Positions 8,288 through 21,337 of a stretch of DNA of 36,525 nt are shown piece after piece. The stretch is taken from positions 1 through 36,525 of the forward strand of contig JAJFTU010000472.1 in assembly GCA_021372775.1 (NCBI GenBank). Reading direction: 5' to 3'. A program made the translations under genes and the position numbers. The notes under the pieces are model-generated. The model was not told the DNA's origin, ran no database searches, and worked only from the letters and a program-made list of their open reading frames with translations. Each line of letters starts with the position of its first letter. Position 1 is the stretch's first letter. This DNA is from a bacterium (GTDB lineage: Bacteria > Acidobacteriota > Polarisedimenticolia > J045).

Positions 8288-9765
8288 GTGTCGATCGATT
8301 CGTCGGTCGGCTGCGAGCCGTCGTGGCCGAGACGGCGGGCGCGCCCCTCGACGACCGTCGAGATGTGCACGGGACGCTTCCAGAGCCGCGCCAGCGCGGC
8401 CAGCGTCTCCTTCGCCCAGTCCACCCGCAGGTCCACGCCGTCGTGGGTGTGCCGCAGATGCAGCTCCGAGCGGTTGCGGAAGTTCGCGTCCACGACGTCG
8501 ATCACCGGCGTGCCGGAGTTCGTCAGGCGGAAGAGAAGCGCCTTCTTGATCTCCTCGAACTCCCGCGACTCCACGACCCACTGGTCGCGCCGCCGGTCCT
8601 GCCCGAAGACGAAGAGCTTCTGGCGGCGGCAGAAGTCCTCCGTCAGGAACTCGTCGAGGAAGGTGAGGTCGCAGTGGAAGCGCCGCGCCTCGAAGATCTT
8701 CTCCCGCCCCTGGTCGGTCGGCCGGAACCAGGCGGCGCGCTCCCCCATGTCGTCGCACTCCTCCCACTCCCGCCCGAAGCGCCCCGTGTCCCAGCGCCAC
8801 TCGATGTCGCGGAACAGCTCCAGGCCGAGCTTGTACGGGTTGAGGCGCCCCGGCTGGACGGCCGTCGTGCCCGAGTGGTGGTCGGCGTAGTCCACGACCT
8901 CGGCGTCCTCGAGCAGCCCGCCGGAGAGCATCGTCGTGTGCCAGTAGCTGGCCCACCCCTCGTTCATGATCTTCGTCTTGCGCTGCGGCAGGAAGTAGTA
9001 CGCCTCCTCGCGCACGATCCCGAGGACGTCCCGCTCCCAGGTTTCGAGCGGCGCGTTGCGCAGCAGGAAGTCGAGGACGTCCCGCCGCGGGCTGGAGGGG
9101 AACCGCTTCTTCTTCCGCCGCTCCTCGACCAGCCGGACCCGCTCCCGCTCGAGGAACTCCGGCGGGTTGACGTACCGCTGCATGTAGTCCTTCGCCGGAA
9201 TCAGCCGCACGGCCGGCGGCGGCCCGGAGTCCTCCTCCTCCTCGACCGCCTCGCCGTCGCCGCGGAAGACCGACTCCGGATCGATCAGGTCCTCGAGCGC
9301 GAGGCAGGAGTCGACGAACCGCTCGACCGTCTCCACCCCCAGCCGGTCGCGGTAGCGGCGGATCCGCGTGGCGTGGTTGGCCATCGCGTCGATCATCTTG
9401 CGGTTGGTGTGGGCGAAGTGGACGTTGTTGCGGAAGAAGTCGGCGTGGCCGTAGACGTGGGCCATCACCAGCTTCTGGTCGAGGAGCGAGTTCCCCTCGA
9501 GCAGGTAGGCGTAGGTCGGGTCGTTGTTGATGACCATCTCGTAGATCTTGGAGAGGCCGTACTCGTACGACTTGGCCAGCTCCTCGAACTCCATCCCGAA
9601 GCGCCAGTGCGGATAGCGCACCGGAAAGCCGGTGTAGGCGGCGAGCTGGTTCATCTGCGCGTAGTCCACGACCTCGAAGACGACGGGGAAGTAGGTCAGC
9701 CCGCGGCGGCGGGCGTCGGCCTCGACCCGCTCCTGCATCTCGGAGAGCTTGCGGGGCAGCGGCAC
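8284..9765 (-). CDS. SpoVR family protein
   Basis: This is a 493-aa member of the SpoVR/YcgB family, close to the usual length. The family signature is clear: YPHWRFGMEFEELAKSYEYG, then MVINNDPTYAYLLEGNS and MAHVYGHADFFRNN. The biochemical role of the family is not settled. It is named for a Bacillus cortex defect, but it is widespread in non-sporulating bacteria, normally together with PrkA and YeaH. The start is a GTG at 9763-9765 with a strong GGGAGGTGAT ribosome site that overlaps the stop of the upstream yeaH-like gene, three bases away, so the two are coupled. It is the last gene of the prkA-yeaH-spoVR unit, and its TAG stop lies in the outer arm of the long palindrome. Confidence 0.95.
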   Translation of the reverse strand: MPLPRKLSEMQERVEADARRRGLTYFPVVFEVVDYAQMNQLAAYTGFPVRYPHWRFGMEFEELAKSYEYGLSKIYEMVINNDPTYAYLLEGNSLLDQKLVMAHVYGHADFFRNNVHFAHTNRKMIDAMANHATRIRRYRDRLGVETVERFVDSCLALEDLIDPESVFRGDGEAVEEEEDSGPPPAVRLIPAKDYMQRYVNPPEFLERERVRLVEERRKKKRFPSSPRRDVLDFLLRNAPLETWERDVLGIVREEAYYFLPQRKTKIMNEGWASYWHTTMLSGGLLEDAEVVDYADHHSGTTAVQPGRLNPYKLGLELFRDIEWRWDTGRFGREWEECDDMGERAAWFRPTDQGREKIFEARRFHCDLTFLDEFLTEDFCRRQKLFVFGQDRRRDQWVVESREFEEIKKALLFRLTNSGTPVIDVVDANFRNRSELHLRHTHDGVDLRVDWAKETLAALARLWKRPVHISTVVEGRARRLGHDGSQPTDESIDT

Positions 9766-9768
9766 GGA

Positions 9769-10878
9769 TCACCTCCCGGTGGCGAGGAACGACTTCACGG
9801 CCCGCGGGATGCCGTCCTTCCCCTCGATCGGCGTCAGGACGACCCGCTCGTCGTCGCCGAACGGCCGCCGCAGGTCCTGCAGGTACTGGCCCGAGCCGTA
9901 GGGGCTCTCCACCTGGCCGTAGGCGAAGAGGTTGAGCGTCGGCAGGATCTTGTCCCGCAGCATCTCCACGCAGCGCTCGGTGTCCCCCTGGGACCAGTTG
10001 TCGCCGTCGCTGAACTGGAAGAGGTAGAGGTTCCAGTCGGTCGGGTTGTACCGCTCCTCGACGATCTTCAGCGCCAGGCGGTAGGCGGAGGAGATGACGG
10101 TGCCGCCGCTCTCGCGGGTGCGGAAGAAGGTGTCGCGGTCCACCTCGTGCGCCTCGGCGTCGTGGACGATGTAGACGGTGGAGAGGCCGCGGTACTGCGA
10201 GGCGATCCAGGTGTCGAGCCAGAAGGAGGCGATCCGCACGACCTCCTTCTGCTCGTCCCCCATCGAGCCGGAAACGTCCATCACGTAGAAGATCGCCGCG
10301 TTGGCCTGCGGCGCCGGCAGGCGCTTGAAGGTGCGGTAGCGGCGGTCCTCGCGGATCGGCGCGATGACCGGCCGGTCGGGGTCGTAGACGCCGGAGGCGA
10401 CGAGCCGCTTCAGCGCCTGGCGGAAGGTGCGCTTGAAGTGGCGCAGCGACTCCGGCCCCGCGGTGGCGATGCCGGTGTAGCGCGTCGTCCGCGCCTCGAT
10501 GTTCTTCCGCCCCTTCGGCTGGATCCGCGGCAGGCCGAATTCCTCGCCGAGCAGCTCCGCCAGCTCGGCGGGGGTCATCTCGACCTCGAGGATGTGCTCG
10601 CCCGGCAGGTTTCCGGCCTGCCCCTTGCCGTCTCCCTCCTGTCCGGCCTGGCCGAGGACGTCGCCGACGTCGCCGTCCCCCTGGCCGACGTGCGACTGCC
10701 CGCCGGGGGAGTGGACGAAGTGCGGCAGGTCGACGCGGGGCAGGGGGATCGAGACGAGGTTCCGCCCCTTGCGGCCGATCATCTCGCCGCGGGTCATGAA
10801 GCGGCGCAGCTCCTCGCGCACGCGGCCGCGGACGATCTGCCGGAAACGCCCGACGTCGGTGTCGATGTTCAGCGCCAT
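9769..10878 (-). CDS. yeaH: DUF444 family protein (YeaH/YhbH) with von Willebrand A-like fold
   Basis: This is a 369-aa protein of the YeaH/YhbH (DUF444) family, starting at the ATG 10876-10878. An N-terminal basic region is followed by a Gly/Gln/Asp-rich linker (about 58-92) and a C-terminal half with a metal-ion-dependent adhesion motif DVSGSM at residues 201-206, then [15 protein letters not shown], a conserved family stretch. In E. coli the yeaG-yeaH pair takes part in stationary-phase and nitrogen-starvation responses, and YeaH is thought to work with the YeaG/PrkA kinase; the molecular function is not settled. The gene is 58 bases downstream of prkA and three bases upstream of spoVR, which supports a shared pathway. 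A small hairpin lies in the prkA-yeaH gap. Confidence 0.95.
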   Translation of the reverse strand: MALNIDTDVGRFRQIVRGRVREELRRFMTRGEMIGRKGRNLVSIPLPRVDLPHFVHSPGGQSHVGQGDGDVGDVLGQAGQEGDGKGQAGNLPGEHILEVEMTPAELAELLGEEFGLPRIQPKGRKNIEARTTRYTGIATAGPESLRHFKRTFRQALKRLVASGVYDPDRPVIAPIREDRRYRTFKRLPAPQANAAIFYVMDVSGSMGDEQKEVVRIASFWLDTWIASQYRGLSTVYIVHDAEAHEVDRDTFFRTRESGGTVISSAYRLALKIVEERYNPTDWNLYLFQFSDGDNWSQGDTERCVEMLRDKILPTLNLFAYGQVESPYGSGQYLQDLRRPFGDDERVVLTPIEGKDGIPRAVKSFLATGR

Positions 10879-10919
10879 GCGCCGCGCCCTCGCCGCTCCG
10901 GCCGCGCGGACGGGCGGCC

Positions 10920-10935
10920 GGCGGAGCCTTCCGCC
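10920..10935 (-). other. Small hairpin between prkA and yeaH
   Basis: GGCGGA (10920-10925) and TCCGCC (10930-10935) form a 6-bp stem with a 4-base loop, just after the prkA stop. It could slow RNA decay or uncouple the expression of the two genes. It is short for such a GC-rich genome, so it may mean little. Confidence 0.3.
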
Positions 10936-10936
10936 T

Positions 10937-13006
<2,070 letters not shown>

Positions 13007-13175
13007 CGGGTCCGTCCTTCGCGCCCCGCGGCGGCTCGCGCCGCGGCGCCGTTGCGGCGACAATGGCGCTCCGTCGAAACGAATACGGCGAACAGTGCGC
13101 GCGCGCCGACGCTCCGCGCGGGGCCCGGGGACGGCGCCGCCGCTGCGTGCGAGACGGCGCGCGGAGGACGTGAAA

Positions 13176-14312
13176 GTGGACGACGGGAATCGACGCGGCG
13201 AAGGCTGGGTCCTCGCCCTGGAGGGGGCGCTGGCGCCTTCCGGAGCGGCGCTCGTCCGCGGCGCCGCGGTCGTCGCCGCGGCCGAGGCGACGTCGGCCGA
13301 CGGCGCGCGCGGGGATCTGCTCGCCGCGGCGCGCGGCCTGCTCGCCGCGCACGGCCTCGGCCTCGCCGACCTCGACGGCGTCGCCGTCGGCCTCGGCCCC
13401 GGTTCGTTCACCGGACTGCGCGGCGCGGGCGGCCTCGCCCGCGGTCTCGCGCTCGGGCTTCCCGGCCTGCGCCTCGCCGGCGCCGACAGCCTGCGCATCG
13501 TCGTCGAGGCGGCGCGGCTCGCGCCGCCGGCGGCGGTCGCGCTGCCGTGGGGCCGCCTGCGGGTCCTCTTCGCGCGCCTCGACGCCGAAGGCCGTCCGGA
13601 CGGGGCCGCGCGCTTGACGCAGCGCGCCGAGGCCGCCGCGGCGACCGAATACGAAGGGGCGACGATCGTCGCCCCGCCGCAACTGGCCGATCTGGCGCTT
13701 CCGGCCGGCGCGCGCCTCGCGCCCGCGGCCGACCCGCCGGCCGAGGCGCTGGCGCGGCTCGCCGCGCGCGGCGCGTTGGAGTGGCTGCCGGCGGGGGAGG
13801 CGCCGAAGCCGGCCTACCTCGTCCCGCCCGACGCGGTCCTGCCCGCGCGGCGCGCCGCGGACGGCCCGGAGGTGGTCGCGCTCGGCCCCGGCGATCTCGA
13901 CGCCGTCGCCGCCCTGCATCACGCCTCGTTCGCCGCGCCTTGGTCGCGCGCGTCGCTCGCCGCGGAGCTCGAGGCGCGTCCCGACCGCTTCGCCCTCGGG
14001 ATGCGCGACGAGCGGGGCGGGCTGGCGGCGCTGGCCTTCGTCCGGCTCAATCCCGACGCCGCGGAGATCCTCGTCTGCGCCGTCGCCGCGGCGGCGCGGC
14101 GGCGGGGCCTCGGCCGCGCCCTCGTCCGCGCGGCGCTCGAGCGGGCGCGCGCGGCGGGGGCGGCGCGGGCCGACCTCGAGGTCCGCGTGAACAACGCCGC
14201 GGCGATCGCGCTCTACGCCGCCGAGGGGTTCGCGCCGGTCGGCCTCCGCCGCCGCTACTACGGCGACGGGACCGACGCGCTGCTGATGTCGCTGACGCTG
14301 CGCCGCGGCTGA
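13176..14312 (+). CDS. Fused TsaB (tRNA t6A synthesis) and RimI-type N-acetyltransferase
   Basis: One open frame carries two domains. Residues about 1-228 resemble TsaB, the TsaD partner required for the t6A37 modification of ANN-decoding tRNAs, with the hallmark GPGSFTGLR at 74-82. The usual LALDTS start is altered to LALEGA. Residues about 229-378 are a GNAT acetyltransferase of the RimI type (ribosomal protein S18 N-terminal alanine): acetyl-CoA loop RRRGLGRAL, then [18 protein letters not shown] and RRRYY. tsaB and rimI are often neighbours, and fusions occur. The start is probably the GTG at 13176, because GGAGG at 13163-13167 is 8 bases away; the GTG at 13170 is only 2 bases from it. 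An in-frame extension back to 13095 looks non-coding. The gene is divergent from prkA. Confidence 0.9.
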   Translation: MDDGNRRGEGWVLALEGALAPSGAALVRGAAVVAAAEATSADGARGDLLAAARGLLAAHGLGLADLDGVAVGLGPGSFTGLRGAGGLARGLALGLPGLRLAGADSLRIVVEAARLAPPAAVALPWGRLRVLFARLDAEGRPDGAARLTQRAEAAAATEYEGATIVAPPQLADLALPAGARLAPAADPPAEALARLAARGALEWLPAGEAPKPAYLVPPDAVLPARRAADGPEVVALGPGDLDAVAALHHASFAAPWSRASLAAELEARPDRFALGMRDERGGLAALAFVRLNPDAAEILVCAVAAAARRRGLGRALVRAALERARAAGAARADLEVRVNNAAAIALYAAEGFAPVGLRRRYYGDGTDALLMSLTLRRG

Positions 14313-14320
14313 GCCGCGGC

Positions 14321-14350
14321 TTGCCCCGGGCGCGATCGGGGTGGTAGTGT
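14321..14350 (+). promoter_or_regulatory. Candidate promoter upstream of psd
   Basis: TTGCCC (14321-14326) and TAGTGT (14345-14350) are separated by 18 bases in the 107-base gap between the tsaB-rimI stop and psd. The match to a vegetative sigma-factor promoter is partial, and no experimental support can be read from sequence. Confidence 0.35.
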
Positions 14351-14419
14351 CCGGGCGCCGGACGGGCGGCGCGCCGCCGCGTCCGCCGGCCGCCCTCGCG
14401 CGGAGGAGACTGCGGAACG

Positions 14420-15127
14420 ATGAGCACGGTGGAAGAACCGAACGCGACGCCCGCGGACGCCCGCGCCGGCCGGATCGATCCGCCGCCGGGGTGGACGAAG
14501 TTCGTCCGGCTGGCGCCCGAAGGGATGGTCCTCCTCGTTCCGGTGGCGCTGACGACGCTGATCTCCGGCTTCATCTCGCCGTGGTTCCTCGCGCCGCTGG
14601 GGCTCGCGCTGATCTTCAGCCTCTGGTTCTTCCGCGATCCCAAGCGCCGTCCGCCGCAGGATCCGGACGTCGTCCTCTCCGCCGCCGACGGCCGCGTGGC
14701 CAAGGTCGAGCGGATCGACGAAGGCCTGAAGATCTCGGTCTTCATGAGCGTCTTCAACGTCCACGTGAACCGCTCGCCGGTCGCCGGCGTCGTCCGCGCG
14801 GCGCAATACGTCCCGGGCGAGTTCATCAACGCGATGCGCGACATCGCCGACGAGGTCAACGAGCGGCTGACGTTGACGATCGACACGCCGCGCGGCGTCG
14901 TCCTCGTCACGCAGGTCGCCGGACTGATCGCCCGGCGCATCGTCTGCCACGCCGTGCCGGGCTACGTCCTCGACGCCGGGGAACGCTACGGCGTGATCCG
15001 CTTCGGGTCGTGCGTCGTCGTCGTCCTGCCGGACGGGTTCGAGCCGCTCGTCGCCCCCGGGGCGCGCGTCAAGGGAGGCCTCTCCCCGATCGCCCGCTGG
15101 ACGGGAAGCGCGGCGGAGGCCCGATGA
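14420..15127 (+). CDS. psd: Phosphatidylserine decarboxylase proenzyme
   Basis: This enzyme makes phosphatidylethanolamine from phosphatidylserine at the inner membrane. The 235-aa protein is of the short type. It has membrane-associating hydrophobic stretches at about 35-71 and the family blocks VFMSVFNVHVNRSP and YVPGEFINA. The self-cleavage site is RFGSC, with Gly196-Ser197 as the bond at which the pyruvoyl group forms; many family members have RFGSR here. The start is the ATG at 14420, with GGAGGAG about a dozen bases upstream. The stop overlaps the start of pssA (ATGA), so the two steps of PE synthesis are translationally coupled. Confidence 0.95.
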   Translation: MSTVEEPNATPADARAGRIDPPPGWTKFVRLAPEGMVLLVPVALTTLISGFISPWFLAPLGLALIFSLWFFRDPKRRPPQDPDVVLSAADGRVAKVERIDEGLKISVFMSVFNVHVNRSPVAGVVRAAQYVPGEFINAMRDIADEVNERLTLTIDTPRGVVLVTQVAGLIARRIVCHAVPGYVLDAGERYGVIRFGSCVVVVLPDGFEPLVAPGARVKGGLSPIARWTGSAAEAR

Positions 15128-15918
15128 ACCGTCGTCCCCGCGTGCGGCTGCCGCGGCTGCGGATCGCGCGGCCGCTCCGCGGCCGGATCCGCGTCTCCCG
15201 CGCGGCGCTGCCGGGCATCGTGACGCTGGGCAACCTGCTCGGCGGCTTCGCCGCGATCCTCGCGGCGGCCGAGAAGCACTTCCTGCTGGCGGTGATCTTC
15301 GTCTTCGCCGCGGCCGTCTTCGACGCGCTCGACGGGCGGATCGCGCGGCTGACCGGATCGACGAGCGAGATGGGGGAGCAGCTCGACTCGCTCTGCGACG
15401 CGGTGTCGTTCGCCGTGGCGCCGTCGATCATCGTCTTCCACATGGGGCTGCAGTCGCTGGGGCGGGTCGGCTACGCCGCCTGCTTCCTCTACGCCGCCTG
15501 CGGCGTGCTGCGCCTGGCCCGCTTCAACGTGATGCCGTCCGACCACCACTACTTCACCGGGCTGCCGATTCCGAGCGGCGCGGCGACGGTCCTGACCCCC
15601 GCGCTGCTGCTGCGGGGCGAGCCGATCACCGAGGAGTGGATGGTCTGGGGGCTCGCGGCGCTCGTGGCGGGGACCGGCCTGCTGATGGTCAGCCGGATCC
15701 GCTACCGCACCTTCAAGGACATCCAGATCCGCGGGCGCGCCCACGTGCTGCTGCCGCTCTGGGCGGCCGCCCTCGCGGGGCTCGTCGCGCGGGCCGAGAT
15801 CTTCCTGCCCGCGCTGCTGGCGCTCTACCTCGTTTCGCCGGCGATCTTCGCCCTCTTGCCGAAGAAGAACGGCGCGGAGGCGGCGCGGCGGCGGCGGGAC
15901 GAACTGGACGCGGAGTGA
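15124..15918 (+). CDS. pssA: CDP-diacylglycerol--serine O-phosphatidyltransferase
   Basis: This integral membrane enzyme condenses CDP-diacylglycerol with serine to give phosphatidylserine, the substrate of the psd product encoded just upstream. It has 264 aa from the ATG at 15124, which overlaps the psd stop by four bases. The CDP-alcohol phosphotransferase motif is complete: Asp67, Asp70-Gly71, Ala74-Arg75, Gly84, Asp88 and Asp92. The following RLARFNVMPSDHHYFTGLPIPSGA is typical of the bacterial PssA type. About eight hydrophobic helices follow an Arg-rich N terminus. The open frame extends upstream through psd, but that part is a shadow. Confidence 0.95.
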   Translation: MNRRPRVRLPRLRIARPLRGRIRVSRAALPGIVTLGNLLGGFAAILAAAEKHFLLAVIFVFAAAVFDALDGRIARLTGSTSEMGEQLDSLCDAVSFAVAPSIIVFHMGLQSLGRVGYAACFLYAACGVLRLARFNVMPSDHHYFTGLPIPSGAATVLTPALLLRGEPITEEWMVWGLAALVAGTGLLMVSRIRYRTFKDIQIRGRAHVLLPLWAAALAGLVARAEIFLPALLALYLVSPAIFALLPKKNGAEAARRRRDELDAE

Positions 15919-15937
15919 GCGGCGGGGAGGGACGACG

Positions 15938-16723
15938 ATGATCCCCACGATCGCGCGCCGGCTGGCGGTCTTGGCGCTCTGCGCGGCGGCGGCGTGCGGC
16001 GGCGCGGCGCGCGCGGCCGACGATCAGGAGCCGGCGGCGCCGGAAACGCGGCTCGACGCGCGGCGCGCGCAGGCGGCGCTCGACGCGCTGGACGAGCGCG
16101 CGCGGCTGCTCGACCGGCTCGTCGCCGACGCGGCGCGGGCCTACCGCCGGGCGGCCGCCGACCGGCTCGCCGCGCAGCAGGAACTGTCCGACGCGCTCGA
16201 CCGGCTCGACCGCGACGCGGCGCGCCCGCGCGAACTGTCGCGGGAAGCGCTGGAGAAGACGGCCGACGACGCCTCCAAGGCGCGCGCGCGGCTGCAGCAA
16301 CTGCTCGACGATTCAGGGAAGAAGCTCGACGAACTGCTGCGGCTGCTCGCCGAGCAGGACGCGGTCGCGCGGCGCGCCGCCGAACTGCGCGGGCGGACGC
16401 CCGAACAGGCCGAGCCGCTGACCGGGGCGTGGGACGTCGTCTGGCTCCCCGGCGGACAGACCGGCACGTTCTTCCTCGACCAGTCGGGAACGCTCGTGAC
16501 CGGCCAGTACAAGCTCGGCGCGCTCGGCTCGGGAAGCGTGCAGGGGACGTTCGTCGCCGGCAAGCTGCACCTGGAGCGGATCGACGCGCAGCGCGGGCGG
16601 GACGCCGAGCTCGACGCGACGCTCGATCCGGACGGCCAGCGGCTGCGCGGCAGTTGGCAGTACTACGAGATGGTCCAAGGGGGCGTTCCCCGCGGGCAAT
16701 GGACGGCGCGGCGTGTCCACTGA
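15938..16723 (+). CDS. Exported protein of unknown function, coiled coil plus beta-rich C-terminal domain
   Basis: I do not recognise this 261-aa protein. It starts at an ATG with GGGGAGGGACG just upstream. A signal peptide (about 1-26, with ARA before the mature ADDQ) is followed by a strongly helical Ala/Arg/Leu/Asp-rich segment (about 38-160) that looks like a coiled coil. A C-terminal domain of about 90 residues (WDVVWLPGGQTGTFFLDQSG, then GQYKLGALGSGSVQG) has alternating Gly and hydrophobic residues, as in small beta barrels or sheets. A cysteine near the signal end does not sit in a proper lipobox. Its last 11 bases overlap the lolC/E-like gene, so it may take part in lipoprotein or envelope traffic. 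Confidence 0.75.
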   Translation: MIPTIARRLAVLALCAAAACGGAARAADDQEPAAPETRLDARRAQAALDALDERARLLDRLVADAARAYRRAAADRLAAQQELSDALDRLDRDAARPRELSREALEKTADDASKARARLQQLLDDSGKKLDELLRLLAEQDAVARRAAELRGRTPEQAEPLTGAWDVVWLPGGQTGTFFLDQSGTLVTGQYKLGALGSGSVQGTFVAGKLHLERIDAQRGRDAELDATLDPDGQRLRGSWQYYEMVQGGVPRGQWTARRVH

Positions 16724-17978
16724 CGAGTTGCCGGCCTCGGGGCCGCGGCGCTATCCGGTCTTCATCGCCAAGCGTTTCGTCCGCGCTCGGCGGCAGGGCT
16801 TCCTGTCGCTGATCAGCCTGCTCTCGGCGCTCGGCTTCTTCGTCGGCGTCCTCTCGCTGATCGTCGCCCTCGCGCTGATGACCGGCTTCCAGCAGGACGT
16901 CGTCGGGCGGATCCTCGACAGCAACGCCCACATCCTCGTGCAGGCGGCCGAGGGGCCGAACGCCCTCGCCGACATCGACGGCCTCGTGCGGCGGATCGAG
17001 GCGGTTCCGGGCGTCGCCGCCGCCGAGCCGGTGATCCACGGCTACGCGGGGATCGTCGGGCCGAGCGACCTCGTGCAGTGGACCGCGGTCACGGGGATCG
17101 ACCCGCAGCGGAGCGACCGCGTGACCTCCGTGGGACGGAAGGTGACGAACGGCCGGCTGGCCGACCTCGTTCGGCCGGAGGGGGCGCGGCCGGGGATCGT
17201 GCTCGGCGTCGACCTCGCGCGGCGGCTCGGGGCGCGGGTCGGGGACAACGTGCGGCTGATCGTGCCGCGGCCGCGGCTCGCGCCGTGGGGCGCGTCGATC
17301 CGCCAGCCGACGCTGCAGGTCGTCGGGATCTTCGCCGCGGGGTTCAACGAGTACGACCAGACCTGGTCGTTCGTCTCGCTGGACGCGGCGCGCGGGCTGT
17401 TCGACGTGCCGCGCGGGGCGCACTGGATCGCCGTCCGCACGACCGATCCGACGCGGATCGACCAGGCGCGCAGCGCGCTCGCCGCGGCGCTGGGGACCGA
17501 GTTCCTCGTGGACGACGTCCTCTCGCGCAACCGGGCCTTCTTCTCCGCGCTGCGGCTGGAGAAGCTGCTGATGTTTCTCGCCGTGGGGCTGATCGTCCTC
17601 GTCGCCGCGCTCGGCGTCGTCAGCACGCTCGTGCTGACCGTGACGCAGAAGGTGCGCGAGATCGGCGTCCTCTCGGCGATGGGGGCGACGCCGCGCGGCC
17701 TGATGCAGATCTTCGTCCTGCAGGGGCTGGCGATGGGGATCGCGGGGACGCTCGGCGGCGCCGCGGCCGGCGTCGGCCTCTGCCGCGTCCTCGACCGCTT
17801 CAAGCTGATCAAGCTCGATCCGGACGTCTACTACCTCGACCACCTGCCGTTCACCGTCGAGCCTTCGGACCTCGCGCTCGTCGTCGGCGTCGCGGTCCTC
17901 GTCGCCGCGCTGGCGACGATCTACCCCGCGTGGCGCGCCTCGCGGCTCGATCCCGTGGAGGCGCTTCGCCGTGACTGA
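16713..17978 (+). CDS. Lipoprotein-releasing ABC transporter permease (LolC/LolE family)
   Basis: This is a 421-aa MacB/FtsX-type permease of the Lol system, which extracts lipoproteins from the inner membrane for delivery to the outer membrane. It has a short cytoplasmic N terminus with FIAKRFVRARRQGFLSLIS, typical of LolC/E, a first helix at about 36-58, a large periplasmic domain (about 60-280) and three C-terminal helices. REIGVLSAMGATPRGLMQIF is the cytoplasmic coupling segment of the family. It starts at the GTG at 16713 inside the end of the previous gene and overlaps lolD by eight bases. Only one permease is encoded, so the complex may be a homodimer as in LolF-type or single-permease systems; LolC versus LolE cannot be decided. 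Confidence 0.92.
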   Translation: MSTDELPASGPRRYPVFIAKRFVRARRQGFLSLISLLSALGFFVGVLSLIVALALMTGFQQDVVGRILDSNAHILVQAAEGPNALADIDGLVRRIEAVPGVAAAEPVIHGYAGIVGPSDLVQWTAVTGIDPQRSDRVTSVGRKVTNGRLADLVRPEGARPGIVLGVDLARRLGARVGDNVRLIVPRPRLAPWGASIRQPTLQVVGIFAAGFNEYDQTWSFVSLDAARGLFDVPRGAHWIAVRTTDPTRIDQARSALAAALGTEFLVDDVLSRNRAFFSALRLEKLLMFLAVGLIVLVAALGVVSTLVLTVTQKVREIGVLSAMGATPRGLMQIFVLQGLAMGIAGTLGGAAAGVGLCRVLDRFKLIKLDPDVYYLDHLPFTVEPSDLALVVGVAVLVAALATIYPAWRASRLDPVEALRRD

Positions 17979-18716
17979 CGCCGCGCCGCTTCTCGCCGCT
18001 TCGGGGCTCGAAAAGGTCTACCGCCGCTGGACCGTCGGCGGCACGGTGCAGGTGCCGGTCCTCGCCGGCGCCGAGCTCGTCCTCGCCCGCGGCGAGCGGG
18101 TGGCCATCCAAGGCGACTCGGGGGTCGGCAAGACGACGCTGCTCAACGTCCTCGGCGGTCTCGACCGGCCCGACGCGGGATCGATCGTCCACCTCGGGCG
18201 CGAGATCCCGGCCGACGCCGGCGAGCGCGCCCGCTGGCGGCGCAATTCCGTCGGCTTCGTCTTCCAGTTCCACGGCCTTTTGGCCGAGTTCACGGCCGAG
18301 GAGAACGTCGCCCTCGCCGGACTGATCCGCGGCTGGCCGCGCCGCGAGGCGCTGCGGCGGGCCCTTTCGCTGCTCGACGCGCTCGGCCTCGCGGCGCGCG
18401 CCGAGCACTACCCGGCCGAACTGTCGGGCGGGGAGCAGCAGCGGGTCGCGATCGCCCGCGCCGTCGTCTGCGGCCCGTCGTTGGTGCTGGCCGACGAGCC
18501 GACGGGGAACCTCGACCCGCGCACCGGCGACGCCGTGCTCGACCGTCTGATCGAACTGCAGGAGCGGGACGGCTTCGGGCTGGTCGTGGCGACGCACAGC
18601 GCGCGCCTCGCCCGGCGCTGCCACCGCACCCTCCGCCTCGCCTCGGGGCGCCTCGAGGCGGCCGAGGCCGTAGATTTGACTCCGCGGCCCGCGGGGGCCG
18701 GCGACGGGGCCAGCCG

Positions 18717-18720
<4 letters not shown>
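17971..18720 (+). CDS. lolD: Lipoprotein-releasing ABC transporter ATPase
   Basis: This is the cytoplasmic ATPase that powers the LolC/E-type permease encoded just upstream. It has 249 aa and a GTG start at 17971, overlapping the permease gene by eight bases. Walker A is GDSGVGKTT (48-56). It also shows FQFHGLL (Q loop), LSGGEQQRVAIARA (signature), LADEPTGNLD (Walker B) and THS (switch His). This set matches the LolD/MacB/FtsE branch of ABC proteins. The last four bases overlap the clpC start (ATGA). Confidence 0.93.
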
Positions 18721-21200
<2,480 letters not shown>

Positions 21201-21241
21201 ATTCCATTCGGCGGGAACGGGCGCCGGCCGCCCGCCGGTCC

Positions 21242-21337
21242 TACAATCGCCGAGCCGTCTACCCGCCCCGAAGCGGGGCGGGGACGCCTCGCCCGCCGGG
21301 GAACGCTGACGCGTTCCGCCCCGGCCAAGGAGCTGGT
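21242..21337 (+). promoter_or_regulatory. Leader of ompH: possible -10 box and two tandem hairpins
   Basis: The 137-base gap after clpC has a TACAAT hexamer (21242-21247), a good -10 match but without a convincing -35. Hairpin one is CCCGCCCC (21262-21269) with GGGGCGGG (21275-21282). Hairpin two is GCCGGGGAACGC (21295-21306) with GCGTT (21311-21315) and CCCCGGC (21319-21325), ending next to the AAGGAG ribosome site of ompH. No T tract follows, so these look more like a stabilising or translation-controlling leader than a terminator. Confidence 0.45.

Noticed and set aside
13045-13092. Promoter for prkA or tsaB-rimI in the divergent gap
   Set aside because: Somewhat less GC-rich, but no convincing -35/-10 pair on either strand.
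13007-13498. Upstream extension of prkA on the minus strand
   Set aside because: Overlaps tsaB-rimI and lacks PrkA-like sequence; the ATG at 13006 gives the normal protein.
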